Part shown: piece after piece, positions 36,029 to 45,389 of the stretch
How positions within the stretch are numbered: the stretch's first letter is position 1
How the letters are laid out: every line of letters begins with the position of its first letter
DNA from: Bacillus methanolicus MGA3
GTDB lineage: Bacteria > Bacillota > Bacilli > Bacillales > Cytobacillaceae
NCBI RefSeq assembly: GCF_000724485.1
Contig: NZ_CP007739.1
Coordinates: 2,216,843-2,280,842, forward strand
Direction of reading: 5' to 3'
DNA: 64,000 bases
Notes under the pieces: model-generated
Database searches by the model: none
Told to the model about the DNA's origin: nothing
What the model saw: the letters and a program-made list of their open reading frames with translations, nothing else
Position numbers and translations under genes: made by a program

Positions 36029-36931
36029 CTAATTTGCTGAGCATAGAGCCAATGCAAGTGAATATAGTTTGCTTTCAGCACTATCTGCTCTAGAAGTTAA
36101 AACAATTGGAGCCTTCGCACCTGCAATAATAGCACCGACTTTTGCATTTGCAAAATAAATTAATGATTTATAAAGTACATTTCCAACTTCGATTGTTGGA
36201 ACTAATAGAATATCAGCCTGTCCTGCAACATCCCCGCCTATTCCTTTATGTTCAGCAGCAAGTTTTGAAATTGCATTGTCCAATGCGAGCGGTCCATCAA
36301 TGATACAACCACTAATTTGTCCCCTCCGATTCATTTGGGTCAGCAAAGCAGCATCCAGCGTCGCTTGCATGTTGGGGTTTACTATTTCAATGGCAGCTAG
36401 AGGGGCTACTTTTGGCATCTCAATTCCTATCCCTTTAGCCACATTTACAGCATTTTTTATAATTTGAGCTTTTTGCTCCAGGTCTGGCGCGATATTCATG
36501 GCTGCATCTGTGACAATTGTATAGCGGTCATAACCCGGCACTTCAAAAACTGCTACATGCGAAAGCACATTTCCTGTTCGCAAACCAAATTCCTTGTTTA
36601 AAACTGCTCTTAAAATCGTTGCTGTAGGAATATTACCCTTCATTAACACATCTGCTTCATTTAGCTTCACTGCTTTTACAGCACGTTCAGCTGCAAGTTC
36701 ATTCGTATTTGCATGAATAACTTTGATATTCCCATTTGTTTCCATTCTAGAATATTTTTCATGCATAAGTGTGAGGATTTTTTCTTTATCTCCAAACAAC
36801 AAAAAGTCAGCTAAATTTTGCTCGAGTGCCATTGCGACAGCATCAATGACTTCTTCGTCTTCAGCAACAGCAACTGCTACCGTTTGATTCTCTGATTGGG
36901 TTGCTTTTTCGATAAGCGAATCCAGTTTCAT
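36029..36931 (-). CDS. ptb: Phosphate butyryltransferase
   Basis: Transfers acyl groups from (branched) acyl-CoA to phosphate, 300 aa. It belongs to the Pta/Ptb family: [30 protein letters not shown] near the middle, [21 protein letters not shown], and the C-terminal [47 protein letters not shown] 36931 follows AAGGAG at a long 13-nt spacing. It is the first gene of the bkd operon, directly behind the sigma-54 promoter. Confidence 0.95.
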   Translation of the reverse strand: MKLDSLIEKATQSENQTVAVAVAEDEEVIDAVAMALEQNLADFLLFGDKEKILTLMHEKYSRMETNGNIKVIHANTNELAAERAVKAVKLNEADVLMKGNIPTATILRAVLNKEFGLRTGNVLSHVAVFEVPGYDRYTIVTDAAMNIAPDLEQKAQIIKNAVNVAKGIGIEMPKVAPLAAIEIVNPNMQATLDAALLTQMNRRGQISGCIIDGPLALDNAISKLAAEHKGIGGDVAGQADILLVPTIEVGNVLYKSLIYFANAKVGAIIAGAKAPIVLTSRADSAESKLYSLALALCSAN

Positions 36932-36981
36932 TTATGTGCTATGACTCCTTTCACCTAGTTGCAGCACTCATTATATTATTT

Positions 36982-36999
36982 ATGCAAGAAGCGTGCCAA
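36982..36999 (-). promoter_or_regulatory. Sigma-54 (SigL) promoter of the bkd operon
   Basis: On the minus strand, TTGGCACGCTTCTTGCAT carries the -24 GG and -12 GC dinucleotides with the canonical spacing and matches TTGGCAC-N5-TTGCA exactly. It is 51 bp upstream of ptb. The adjacent gene encodes the sigma-54 activator BkdR, as in B. subtilis. Confidence 0.93.
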
Positions 37000-37065
37000 T
37001 TTTACGAAATGAAAACGCTTTATTTTACGTTTTTTATTCCTGCAATTTTTTTCTCACCATGAAAT

Positions 37066-39138
37066 TTATTGCATGCTATTATTTTCAATACCATACTTCT
37101 CCAGTTTGTAATACAAGTTTCGAACGGAAATTCCGAGAGCTTTTGCAGCTTGTGTCTTATTGCCATTGAATTTAAAAAGCGCGTGCTTGATAATTTTTTC
37201 TTCATATTGTTCAAGCTGCTCGTTCAAAGTTCCCTCAAAAAGCTGCTGGTGTGCTGCTCTAGGCTTGCTTATTTCTTTAATTTGCTTATTTTTCAACTCT
37301 GGAAGGTGCAATAAATCAATTTCTGTTTCCGTATGGTGAAGAAAGATCATGGCTCTTCCCAGAACATTTTCAAGCTCCCTCACATTACCTGGCCAATCGT
37401 AAAGCATCAATTGTTCCATCGCGCGTTCGGAAATGCTTTCTACGTTGCGTCCATAATCCTGATTGATTTTTTGAATGAGCCGTTCGCATAAAAGCGGAAT
37501 ATCTTCTTTGCGTCTTCTGAGCGGAGGAATATGGATTGGCATCCGATTTAGCCGATAATATAAGTCTTCCCTAAAAGTTCCATTCGCAATGGCTTTTTCT
37601 AAATTGACATTCGTGGCAGCAATGACACGTACATTAATCGGGATTGATTTTGTCCCGCCGACACGAACGATTTCATTTTCCTGCAGGACTCTTAAGAGCT
37701 TGGCCTGTGTATTTGCACTCAACTCTCCAATTTCATCAAGAAAAATGCTGCCGTTGTTTGCTTCTTCAAAGAGACCTCTTTTTCCGCCGCGCTTTGCTCC
37801 GGAAAAAGCTCCTTCTTCATATCCGAATAACTCACTTTCTAGCAATGACTCTGATAAAGCAGCACAATTGACACGGATAAATTTATTATATTTTCGGTCA
37901 CTTGCATTATGGATTGCATGAGCAAACAGTTCTTTTCCCGTACCAGACTCGCCTCTTAAAAGTACGGTAGCCGGTGTTTTTGCACCCAATTTTGCCTGTT
38001 CAATGGCTATTTTCATCTCCTCTGATTGCCCAATAATATCTTCAAACGAGTATTTTGCTTCTAACGTTCGGATGATTTGCCGGGCTCGGTTCAGCTCCCG
38101 GTTTAAGTTTTGAATTTCAGACATATCATGAATAACGCCAACACTTCCTTTAAGCTTTCCATTAACAATAATAGGCGCAACATTTACAACGACCTCTTTT
38201 TTCTTTGGGCCAACACGCATGTGGGCTCCGCGCACTGCTCTTCTTGTTTTCAGCACTTTCATATGCATGCTTTCCCCTTCGGAAATATCTGCAGTTGCCG
38301 GTTTTCCGATAACTTGCTCTTCCGTTAATCCTGTTATCCTTGTATAAGCAGGATTTATTAAGATTCCCCTTCCTTTTTCATCGACGACAGAGATGGCATC
38401 ATCGCTTGAATGAATAATCGCTTGAAGCATCGTTTGAATTTCTTTTAGATTTGTTACTTCTTCTGCAAGATTGACGACTTCAGTAATATCCTTGAAAACT
38501 GAAAATGCCCCAATCAATTGATCATTTTCATCGATCATTGGTATTCGAGTCGTTATTATTTTCAGTCCATTTTCCAGCATCAGTTCCTGATTCGCTTCCA
38601 CTCTTCTTGTTTCTAATACCCTCGGGAGTCGGCTTGTCGGAATTACTTCATAAATATGTTTTCCCATTGCTTCCGCTTGCGGAATTCCAATTATTTTTTC
38701 CGCACTTTTGTTAAATAAAATGATCTTGCATTGATTATCAATTCCCACCATTCCATCATCGGTTGAATTGAAAATTAAATCATGTTTATAATTTTCATTA
38801 CGGAATTTTTCAATATATTCTTCTTTTTCTTCAAAAAGTTTTGCAATGAGAAAAGCAACACTTCCCGGTATAAGCACGGTATCCTTGCTTCTTGCATCCC
38901 TTAGAGCTGTAAATACTTCTTTATTTCCGGTAACATCAAAAATGACATCGATCTTATCTGAAAGGTAATAGCGCCAATCCGTCCCTGTTTTTATCCCTTC
39001 CCGTTTTGCAAGGAAGATTCCAGGTGCATGGGGATTTATATCTACTACCGCTTTCACATCGAGGATGGCCGTTTCTTTTAATATTTTTAAAATGGCAGTT
39101 CCGCCTTTACCGGCTCCAACGATCATCGCCGTTTGCAT
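37066..39138 (-). CDS. bkdR: Sigma-54-dependent activator BkdR
   Basis: Enhancer-binding protein of 690 aa that activates the bkd operon. Residues 1-110 look like a Rossmann-type nucleotide domain (IVGAGKGG at 7-13). Two PAS domains follow (~115-225 and ~235-345). The AAA+ domain has Walker A GESGTGKE (396-403), a GAFSGA loop (443-448, Ser in place of the usual Thr) and Walker [10 protein letters not shown] Fis-type HTH ([20 protein letters not shown]) ends the protein. ATG 39138 follows GATGGAGTG. Its binding sites probably lie in the 37.0-37.1 kb stretch ahead of the SigL promoter. Confidence 0.95.
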   Translation of the reverse strand: MQTAMIVGAGKGGTAILKILKETAILDVKAVVDINPHAPGIFLAKREGIKTGTDWRYYLSDKIDVIFDVTGNKEVFTALRDARSKDTVLIPGSVAFLIAKLFEEKEEYIEKFRNENYKHDLIFNSTDDGMVGIDNQCKIILFNKSAEKIIGIPQAEAMGKHIYEVIPTSRLPRVLETRRVEANQELMLENGLKIITTRIPMIDENDQLIGAFSVFKDITEVVNLAEEVTNLKEIQTMLQAIIHSSDDAISVVDEKGRGILINPAYTRITGLTEEQVIGKPATADISEGESMHMKVLKTRRAVRGAHMRVGPKKKEVVVNVAPIIVNGKLKGSVGVIHDMSEIQNLNRELNRARQIIRTLEAKYSFEDIIGQSEEMKIAIEQAKLGAKTPATVLLRGESGTGKELFAHAIHNASDRKYNKFIRVNCAALSESLLESELFGYEEGAFSGAKRGGKRGLFEEANNGSIFLDEIGELSANTQAKLLRVLQENEIVRVGGTKSIPINVRVIAATNVNLEKAIANGTFREDLYYRLNRMPIHIPPLRRRKEDIPLLCERLIQKINQDYGRNVESISERAMEQLMLYDWPGNVRELENVLGRAMIFLHHTETEIDLLHLPELKNKQIKEISKPRAAHQQLFEGTLNEQLEQYEEKIIKHALFKFNGNKTQAAKALGISVRNLYYKLEKYGIENNSMQ

Positions 39139-39297
39139 GTTAATTCACTCCATCTCTCTCATGAAATAATTTTCATATATGGGTAAGATTTCTGTGCAAC
39201 ATTTTTCAAATTCATTTTAAAGTTATTTATCTTCCTTGACAAATTTCAGAGATGATTTATCATTTTCGATAGTATACAAAGTGTGAAGGGATTAATT

Positions 39298-39567
39298 ATG
39301 AGCAGAATAATTGCATTACTTATATTGCTGATTCCCGGCATTTTCGCCGCAATCGGGATAAAATTGATGAGAGATATGGTGTTTGGTATTTTACAGGCTC
39401 CCTTTCCGTTTCTCTGGATGCAATTCTTAGTCGGGCTGCTTCTTTTTCTGGCAGGTTTGGGGTTTGTAGCAGGTTTTATTTTGCACAGGGACAGGAAGAG
39501 AAATAAAGTACAGAAAAGATTCCAGAGGCAGCCTGGTTCTGACACAAAAAATAAAGGGGCTAACTGA
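39298..39567 (+). CDS. yqzF: DUF2627 membrane protein YqzF
   Basis: An 89-aa protein with two hydrophobic segments (IIALLILLIPGIFAAIGI and FLWMQFLVGLLLFLAGLGFVAGFIL) and a basic tail. This fits DUF2627/YqzF, which sits between bkdR and yqiK in B. subtilis. I use ATG 39298 (MSRIIALL), 6 nt after GAAGGGAT; the ATG at 39283 lies before that RBS. It is divergent from bkdR. Function unknown. Confidence 0.85.
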   Translation: MSRIIALLILLIPGIFAAIGIKLMRDMVFGILQAPFPFLWMQFLVGLLLFLAGLGFVAGFILHRDRKRNKVQKRFQRQPGSDTKNKGAN

Positions 39568-39592
39568 AAGCAAGTGATCAGACCCCTTTTCT
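39550..39592 (+). terminator. Terminator of yqzF, related to the dispersed repeat
   Basis: AAAGGGG and CCCCTTTT pair across a ~21-nt loop and run into TTTTCTTTT. The 5' arm overlaps the yqzF end, and the GGGGCTAACT...AGACCCC text resembles the repeat core. Confidence 0.6.
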
Positions 39593-39625
39593 TTTGGAAT
39601 TTTTAGCGCCAAGTGCCAATCTCAA

Positions 39626-40357
39626 TCATTTGAGCGGTTTAATTTGCTGTCGTATTTTTAATGCCTTTTCTGGTTCATCTGTAATTAGTGCCGAACATCT
39701 AATAGAGAGCAGCCACTTCAAGTCAGCTTCCTTATTTACTGTATATGGCCTTACCTGAATGCCACTTTCAATACTAACGCGAATCATTTCATCTGTCACT
39801 GTATTCAATTTCGGATGGATTCCTTTCGCCCGAATCGACTTAGCATAAACCCATGGCATATATAACCTTTGAGAATAAAGAGGAGCTATTTCAATTTCCG
39901 GAGCAATGCGGTAGCTGTAAACAATGCTGTAATGATTAAATGAGGATATAATTATTCGATTGGAAAGATTATATTTTCTTACCATTTCAATTACTTTCTC
40001 TTCCATTCCTTCATAAGGAATAAGATTGTTTTTTAGCTCAATATTGCAAATAAGCCGGTTCATCGACAGCCATTCGAAGAATTCTTCAAGCGAAGGAATG
40101 GGTTCCTTTTTGGATGTCGTATGAAAACCAGCATCGAGTTTTCTTAACTCCTTATATGTTAATTCCTTTACATAACCTTGGCCGTTTGTTACTCTGTCAA
40201 CCTTCTCATCATGAATAATGACAACCTCTCCATCTTTTGTCAGCTGGACATCAATTTCCAAAGCATCTGCTCCCGCTTTTTCCGCTTCAATGAATGCCTT
40301 CATTGTATTTTCAGGAAATTTTGCAGAATAGCCGCGATGCGCAAAAATCATTGTCAC
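39626..40357 (-). CDS. yqiK: Glycerophosphodiester phosphodiesterase YqiK
   Basis: Cytosolic GDPD-family phosphodiesterase of 243 aa that splits glycerophosphodiesters to glycerol-3-phosphate and an alcohol. The active-site histidine and acid are in AHRGYSAKFPENT, followed by ADALEIDVQLTKDGEVVIIHDE (metal ligands) and the late EIELK-like CNIELKNN. There is no signal peptide. The start is GTG 40357 after GGAG, or ATG 40351 two codons later. It lies downstream of spo0A on the same strand, beyond a terminator, so it may have its own promoter. Confidence 0.9.
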   Translation of the reverse strand: MTMIFAHRGYSAKFPENTMKAFIEAEKAGADALEIDVQLTKDGEVVIIHDEKVDRVTNGQGYVKELTYKELRKLDAGFHTTSKKEPIPSLEEFFEWLSMNRLICNIELKNNLIPYEGMEEKVIEMVRKYNLSNRIIISSFNHYSIVYSYRIAPEIEIAPLYSQRLYMPWVYAKSIRAKGIHPKLNTVTDEMIRVSIESGIQVRPYTVNKEADLKWLLSIRCSALITDEPEKALKIRQQIKPLK

Positions 40358-40413
40358 TGTTCCCCACTCCTTCTAAAATATGGTCCGATTTTCGCACCTT
40401 TTATTTTTCCATT

Positions 40414-40466
40414 GAAAAAGAGGCTGACCCATTAAGTACTTCGCTCTTAGTTTTGGGTCAGCCTCC
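40414..40466 (-). terminator. Terminator of spo0A built from the repeat arms (copy F)
   Basis: Perfect 12-bp stem GAGGCTGACCCA/TGGGTCAGCCTC (40420-40431, 40454-40465) followed on the minus strand by TTTTTC. The arms are the same GAGGCTGACYCA text as the outer arms of copies A-D, with the core missing. Confidence 0.85.
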
Positions 40467-40509
40467 AAGGCAAAAAAAGCAACAAATGCAAATGATGAAA
40501 CTATTCCTT

Positions 40510-41301
40510 TCAAGATGCTCTATGTTCAAGCCTTAATTTGTCAGCTACCATCGCAATGAATTCAGAGTTCGTAGGTTTTGCTTTAGACATGCTTACTGTA
40601 TAGCCGAAGAGAGATGAAATGGAATCAATATTGCCACGGCTCCACGCTACTTCGATCGCATGACGGATTGCTCTTTCAACACGGCTTGCTGTTGTATTGT
40701 ATTTTTTAGCGATATCCGGATAAAGCACTTTTGTAATTGAGCCGAGAAGTTCAATATCATTAAAAACCATGGAGATGGCTTCCCGCAAATATAAATATCC
40801 CTTAATGTGCGCAGGAACGCCAATTTCGTGTATGATGCTTGTGATACTTGCTTCCAAGTTTTTTGGTTTTTGTTCAGTTTGCGGGCGAAGGCTTGGTGCA
40901 GAAGATTTGCGGATTAGTGTGTTTGAATTTCCATTCACTTGGCGAATGTGGTTTGCGAGATTTTCCATATCAAACGGTTTTAATATGAAATAAGATGCTC
41001 CAAGATCAACTGCTTTTTTCGTTACATCTTCCTGTCCAAAGGCAGTCAGCATGATTACATTTGGAAGCGGATTCTTTTTCAATGTGCGAAGTCTTTCAAG
41101 CACAGCCAGCCCGTCTAAATGAGGCATGATAATATCTAAAACAAGTACATCAGGATCAACTTCTTCAAGCAAATCCAAACATTCCTGTCCGTTATGTGCC
41201 ACACCGACTACTTCCATATCATCCTGCGAAGATATATATTCTTCAAGCAAACCTACAAGTTCTCTATTGTCATCCACGACACAGACTTTTATTTTTCTCA
41301 A
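40510..41301 (-). CDS. spo0A: Sporulation master regulator Spo0A
   Basis: Response regulator of 263 aa at the end of the sporulation phosphorelay. The receiver domain has Asp10/Asp11 and the phosphorylation site Asp56 in [12 protein letters not shown], with the switch Thr (MLTAFG) and Lys (LKPFD). After a variable linker the C-terminal Spo0A DNA-binding domain begins near residue 145 ([25 protein letters not shown]) and includes [21 protein letters not shown], the recognition region. The start is TTG 41301 after GGAGG. Upstream are a sigma-H promoter and 0A boxes. Confidence 0.98.
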   Translation of the reverse strand: MRKIKVCVVDDNRELVGLLEEYISSQDDMEVVGVAHNGQECLDLLEEVDPDVLVLDIIMPHLDGLAVLERLRTLKKNPLPNVIMLTAFGQEDVTKKAVDLGASYFILKPFDMENLANHIRQVNGNSNTLIRKSSAPSLRPQTEQKPKNLEASITSIIHEIGVPAHIKGYLYLREAISMVFNDIELLGSITKVLYPDIAKKYNTTASRVERAIRHAIEVAWSRGNIDSISSLFGYTVSMSKAKPTNSEFIAMVADKLRLEHRAS

Positions 41302-41370
41302 TTTTTGTTTCCTCCCCGATCCATTAATGGTCTCTTTTTCTATCTTATCTTGTTTTTTATTCTAAATGAC

Positions 41371-41399
41371 AAATTCGACAACGCAACAAAAATTCCTCT
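41371..41399 (-). promoter_or_regulatory. Sigma-H promoter of spo0A with overlapping 0A box
   Basis: On the minus strand, AGAGGAATT (41391-41399), 11 bp, then GTCGAATTT (41371-41379) match RnAGGAWWW-N11-12-RnnGAATWW at every fixed base. TGTCGAA, the Spo0A-binding box, overlaps the -10 (41374-41380). A further box, TGTCGAA on the plus strand at 41505-41511, lies ~130 bp upstream. Confidence 0.88.
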
Positions 41400-41548
41400 A
41401 GTTTTTTTATTTTTTCTGAAAAAAGGTCCTAAAACTTATCTTTTCTTTAAATTTCTTTTATTTTCGACGTATTTCGCTATTTGACATTTTTTTATTTTTA
41501 CTTTTGTCGAAAAATCTTTATTTACATTTTACCACATCATTAACTAAC

Positions 41549-41576
41549 AAAAATAGGCGGAATTCCGCCTATTTTT
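41549..41576 (-). terminator. Terminator of spoIVB
   Basis: A perfect 28-bp palindrome centred at 41562/41563, with GC-rich centre GGCGGAATTCCGCC and A/T ends, giving a U-tract on either strand. It is 13 bp past the spoIVB stop. Confidence 0.92.
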
Positions 41577-41588
41577 GCATTTACACGT

Positions 41589-42878
41589 TTATGACACTTT
41601 TTCTCGAGGTTGTTCATATATATTGATTCCTGCTTCATTTAACATCCATTCTATATGAACTCCATAACCGGAAGTCGGATCATTTACAAAGACATGAGTA
41701 ACTGCTCCCACAAGTTTGCCGTTTTGAATAATCGGGCTTCCGCTCATTCCTTGAACAATTCCTCCCGTTTTTTGAAGAAGTTTTGGATCTGTTACTTTTA
41801 TGACCATCCCTTTTGTTGCCGGAAATTTTTGCGGAATTGTACTAACGATTTCAATATCGAAGAGGGAAACTTCATCCTCATTAACAACCGTTAAAATTTG
41901 CGCAGGCCCCTCTTTCACTTGATGTGATAAGGCGATTGGAAGAGGCTTATCCATTACACCATTTTTTAATTCTCGATTTAATTTTCCAAAAATCCCAAAC
42001 GGACTGTTTCTGTTAATATTTCCGATAATTTCACGGTCAGTTGAAAACCTTGCCAGCTTTTCTCCTGGATTTCCGTTACTCCCTTTTTCAATTGAAGTGA
42101 CTGTCGAACGAACAATTTGTCCATCCTCTACAACAATTGGTTTTTTTGTATCCATATCAGAAATGACATGACCTAATGCACCATATTTTTTTGAATTTGG
42201 ATCATAAAAAGTCATTGTCCCGATCCCTGCAGCTGAATCACGGATATAAAGTCCCAGCTTATAAATATGTTCTTTTTTATCTTTCATGGGCTGCAGCTTT
42301 GTTTTCATTTTTTCATTTTCTCGATTAATAACAATATCTAAAGGCTTTCCTTCATTGCCAGTTTTTTGGACAATCGGCGCAACGTCTTCCATTTTTTTAA
42401 TTCGTTTGCCATTAATTTCTGTAATAATATCCCCGACTTTAATGCCTGCGATTTCACCAGGGGAAACTTTTCCTTTCTCTGTATCAATCTGATGGTGTCC
42501 TACCACTAAAACCCCAACAGTATTAAGTTTAATACCGATTGATTGTCCTCCAGGTATTACTTTAAAATCCTTTAATACATCTACATCGACCTTTTTAATG
42601 GGTAAACCGGCAAGTTCTAAAATCATTTCGTTTTTCCCATAACTTTTTGCCTGAAGAGAAACCGAATGCCGGTTTTGTTTAAGTGCAATACTTTTATTAT
42701 CAGCAGACAAACCAGCTGAAACATTAACAGCCTTATGGAGACTGAATTGCTGCCCCTCAAAAAGAGTTATTTTTTGCGGTATATTTACATATTCTTGAAT
42801 CGGCTTTGAAAAACCGATGGCTACTAATGAAACAAGGAGAATTCCACCAATTATTTTTTTAAGCAATTCATATTTCAA
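41589..42878 (-). CDS. spoIVB: SpoIVB serine peptidase
   Basis: Forespore-secreted signalling protease that triggers pro-sigma-K processing, 429 aa. I chose TTG 42878 ([12 protein letters not shown]) because GAGGAGA precedes it by 9 nt. An N-terminal membrane anchor [13 protein letters not shown] is followed by a PDZ domain (~115-205: [27 protein letters not shown]). The peptidase domain has His237 in GALGHVISD, Asp364 in VTDPKLL and Ser379 in QGMSGSPI. It lies between recN and spo0A as in B. subtilis; expression is expected from sigma-F/G. Confidence 0.95.
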   Translation of the reverse strand: MKYELLKKIIGGILLVSLVAIGFSKPIQEYVNIPQKITLFEGQQFSLHKAVNVSAGLSADNKSIALKQNRHSVSLQAKSYGKNEMILELAGLPIKKVDVDVLKDFKVIPGGQSIGIKLNTVGVLVVGHHQIDTEKGKVSPGEIAGIKVGDIITEINGKRIKKMEDVAPIVQKTGNEGKPLDIVINRENEKMKTKLQPMKDKKEHIYKLGLYIRDSAAGIGTMTFYDPNSKKYGALGHVISDMDTKKPIVVEDGQIVRSTVTSIEKGSNGNPGEKLARFSTDREIIGNINRNSPFGIFGKLNRELKNGVMDKPLPIALSHQVKEGPAQILTVVNEDEVSLFDIEIVSTIPQKFPATKGMVIKVTDPKLLQKTGGIVQGMSGSPIIQNGKLVGAVTHVFVNDPTSGYGVHIEWMLNEAGINIYEQPREKVS

Positions 42879-42971
42879 TACGTTCACTCTCCTCGCTTCT
42901 AGTTCACACACATCTAAATGGCTACATCATTAATTTTGCCTGCTTACAACTCATTTATAACTACCTGGAAC

Positions 42972-43004
42972 ATAAAAAAGCTACCCGGTAATGGATAGCT
43001 TTTC
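42972..43004 (-). terminator. Terminator overlapping the recN stop
   Basis: Minus-strand stem AAAAGCTATCC/GGGTAGCTTTT (42993-43003 with 42976-42986, one G-U pair) and a T-rich tail. The 5' arm touches the recN stop codon at 43005-43003. Confidence 0.8.
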
Positions 43005-44697
43005 AAGTTGCTGTTTTTATTTGGTTGGCAAGCAGTAATAATTCCTCTGCATGTTTTTTCGTTAAATCCGTAATTTCAACACCAGATATCATTCTGCCGA
43101 TTTCTTTTATTTTTTCAACATCAGATAAAGGAGTGACCGAAGTGATCGTTCTTCCGGCCTTTGTTACTTTCGAAATGAACAAATGAGTATCGGCCATTGC
43201 GGCTACTTGCGGCAGATGGGAAATGCAAAGCACTTGAGAGCCAATAGAAACTTTGTATATTTTTTCAGCTATTGCTTGGGCAACTCTTCCGCTGACACCT
43301 GTATCCACTTCGTCAAAAATGATCGATGTAACACCCTGGTGTTTCGAGAATATGCTCTTTAACGCCAGCATAATTCTCGAAAGCTCTCCCCCTGACGCGA
43401 CTTTTGACAATGGCTTTAGCGGTTCTCCGGGGTTTGTGGAAATATAAAATTCCGCTTTATCGATTCCATTTTTCGTAAAATTATTTTCATCTGATTCAAT
43501 TTTTACTTCAAATACTGTTTTGGCCATGTACAGATCTTTTAATTCCTGATGGATCAGTTTCGTCAATTTTTTTGCATATTTCTTTCTCAGTTCTGTTAAA
43601 TTCTTTGCTTCAATCAATAAATCTTTTTTTAAAGAAGCAAGTTCTTTTTCCAATTGCCCGATATGTGTTTCTTTGTTTTGCAGTGTTTCAACTTCTTCTT
43701 CAATTGTTGCTGCATATTCAAGTATTTCTTCGATTGTTTTTCCGTATTTCCGTTTTAACGCATTGATTTCATTGAGCCTGTCTTCAATTTCATTTAAACG
43801 CTGAGGATCAAATTCAAGCAAATCAAGTTCATTTCTAAGTGTATGGGAAACATCTTCAAGCGCATAATAACTGTTGGAAACTGTTTCAAATAGGTCCTTG
43901 TAAGCAGGATTCAATTCAGCAGCATCTTCAAGATTGCTCATCACTAGGCCGAGCCAATCCAAACCTTTTTGTTCTCCTTGAAGTGCTGAATAGCCTAATT
44001 GCAGTGCTTCATATATTCGTTCAAAATTGCTGAGTTTTCGTTTTTCTTCGTAAAGCTCTTCATCTTCATTCAGTTTGAGTTGGGCAGACTGAATTTCCTC
44101 TAACTGAAATTGAATTAAGTCAAGACGGTGAGCCATTTGCTGTTCATTTTCATTCAGGCTTTTCAGTTTTTTCATTGTTTTCTCATAAGCCCGGTAAACT
44201 TCCTGATATTCCTCAACCGCTTTGGAAATTTCCTCTGCTCCAAATTGATCCAGCAAAGGCAAATGCATAGTTTCGTCCATTAATTCCTGATGTTCATGCT
44301 GGCCATGAATATCAACTAAGGTGCTTCCAACTTCCCGCAACACAGAAATCGTGACCAATTTCCCGTTTATTCGGCATACACTTTTTCCCTGCTTCGAAAT
44401 GTCCCGTTTTAAAACGATCATGCCTTCTTCAATTTCAATGCCGAATTCTCTTGCTTTTTCATAGCACGGATGGCTTTCATCATCCAACAAAAATAGACCT
44501 TCAATTTCTGCTTTATCTTCCCCGTGGCGGACAAATTCAGATGACCCTCTTCCGCCAATTAACAAATGAATGGCATCGATGATAATCGATTTACCTGCCC
44601 CCGTCTCTCCCGTTAAAACGGTTAAACCCTTTTCAAAAGAAATAGAAAGGGCGTCTATAATTGCAAAATTTCGAATGGATAGTTCGCTTAACAACAA
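43003..44697 (-). CDS. recN: DNA repair protein RecN
   Basis: SMC-like ATPase acting early at double-strand breaks, 564 aa. Walker A GETGAGKS is at 30-37. Two long coiled-coil stretches follow (~150-360). The ABC signature KVASGGELSRIMLAL and Walker B SIIFDEVDTGVSG are near residue 430-475, and the D-loop/H-region is ISHLPQVAAMAD. The start is TTG, at 44697 or 44694, just after GAGGTGA. It is downstream of ahrC by 13 bp and shares the SOS-type promoter at 45.3 kb. Confidence 0.97.
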   Translation of the reverse strand: MLLSELSIRNFAIIDALSISFEKGLTVLTGETGAGKSIIIDAIHLLIGGRGSSEFVRHGEDKAEIEGLFLLDDESHPCYEKAREFGIEIEEGMIVLKRDISKQGKSVCRINGKLVTISVLREVGSTLVDIHGQHEHQELMDETMHLPLLDQFGAEEISKAVEEYQEVYRAYEKTMKKLKSLNENEQQMAHRLDLIQFQLEEIQSAQLKLNEDEELYEEKRKLSNFERIYEALQLGYSALQGEQKGLDWLGLVMSNLEDAAELNPAYKDLFETVSNSYYALEDVSHTLRNELDLLEFDPQRLNEIEDRLNEINALKRKYGKTIEEILEYAATIEEEVETLQNKETHIGQLEKELASLKKDLLIEAKNLTELRKKYAKKLTKLIHQELKDLYMAKTVFEVKIESDENNFTKNGIDKAEFYISTNPGEPLKPLSKVASGGELSRIMLALKSIFSKHQGVTSIIFDEVDTGVSGRVAQAIAEKIYKVSIGSQVLCISHLPQVAAMADTHLFISKVTKAGRTITSVTPLSDVEKIKEIGRMISGVEITDLTKKHAEELLLLANQIKTAT

Positions 44698-44710
44698 TCG
44701 TCACCTCGTA

Positions 44711-45160
44711 TTAGAGCATTTCAAGAAATCGATTTGAAACGATTTCTGTATCTTCAGGTGTTCTGCAAATAATTAAAATCGTATCGTCACCGCAAATCGT
44801 TCCTAAAATATCTTCCCAATCAAGGTTGTCGATTAATGCTCCGATTGCCATAGCATTTCCCGGAAGAGTTTTCATAACAAGAAGATGTCCTGCTGAGTCA
44901 ATTTTCACGAATGCATCCATTAAAGCCCTTTTTAATTTCTGCAATGGATTAAATCTTTGGTCAGCAGGCAGACTGTATTTATATCTTCCATCCATTAAAG
45001 GAACTTTTACTAAGTGAAGCTCTTTTATGTCCCGGGATACTGTTGCCTGGGTGACGTTAAAACCTGCCTTTTTCAATTGGTCTACTAGCTCATCTTGAGT
45101 CTCTATGTCATGATTTGCAATTATTTCTCTTATTTTTATATGGCGTTGTCCTTTAGTCAT
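44711..45160 (-). CDS. ahrC: Arginine repressor AhrC/ArgR
   Basis: Hexameric arginine-responsive regulator of 149 aa, the length of B. subtilis AhrC. It starts at ATG 45160 ([14 protein letters not shown]). The winged-helix domain (residues 1-70) includes [18 protein letters not shown]. The C-terminal domain carries the arginine-binding aspartates in [14 protein letters not shown]. It represses arginine synthesis and activates catabolism. The ARG-box-like sites upstream of artP are likely targets. It is the first gene of ahrC-recN. Confidence 0.96.
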   Translation of the reverse strand: MTKGQRHIKIREIIANHDIETQDELVDQLKKAGFNVTQATVSRDIKELHLVKVPLMDGRYKYSLPADQRFNPLQKLKRALMDAFVKIDSAGHLLVMKTLPGNAMAIGALIDNLDWEDILGTICGDDTILIICRTPEDTEIVSNRFLEML

Positions 45161-45302
45161 TTCAAAATCACCTCTAGTAAGGATCAAACATCGACAATTT
45201 TTGTATATAGTTACTATTATGTTAGCCGAATTCCTAACTCTTGTACATTTCTTTTATGCGTCCATTCTCGAAAAAATAGTAATCCTAAAGATTTCCTTTT
45301 TC

Positions 45303-45332
45303 ATTATAGAACAAACGTTCCTAAATTTTCAA
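45303..45332 (-). promoter_or_regulatory. SOS-type promoter of ahrC-recN with LexA box in the spacer
   Basis: Minus-strand TTGAAA (45327-45332), 18-bp spacer, TATAAT (45303-45308). The palindrome AGAAC-AAAC-GTTCC (45308-45321) keeps the GAAC-N4-GTTC core of the LexA box and fills the spacer, so LexA would block the polymerase. Confidence 0.7.
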
Positions 45333-45354
45333 CAGCAACAATTTTGCAAAAAAA

Positions 45355-45389
45355 GCTTTAAAAAAAGGAATAAGCGATGTGCTTATTCC
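45355..45389 (-). terminator. Terminator overlapping the end of yqxC
   Basis: Minus-strand stem GGAATAAGC/GCTTATTCC (45381-45389 with 45367-45375) and TTTTTTT. The 5' arm includes the yqxC stop region, so translation ends inside the hairpin. Confidence 0.88.

Noticed and set aside
37009..37023. cre (CcpA) site upstream of the SigL promoter
   Set aside because: ATGAAAACGCTTTAT lacks the closing CA of the cre consensus (two mismatches), so I do not list it as a feature.
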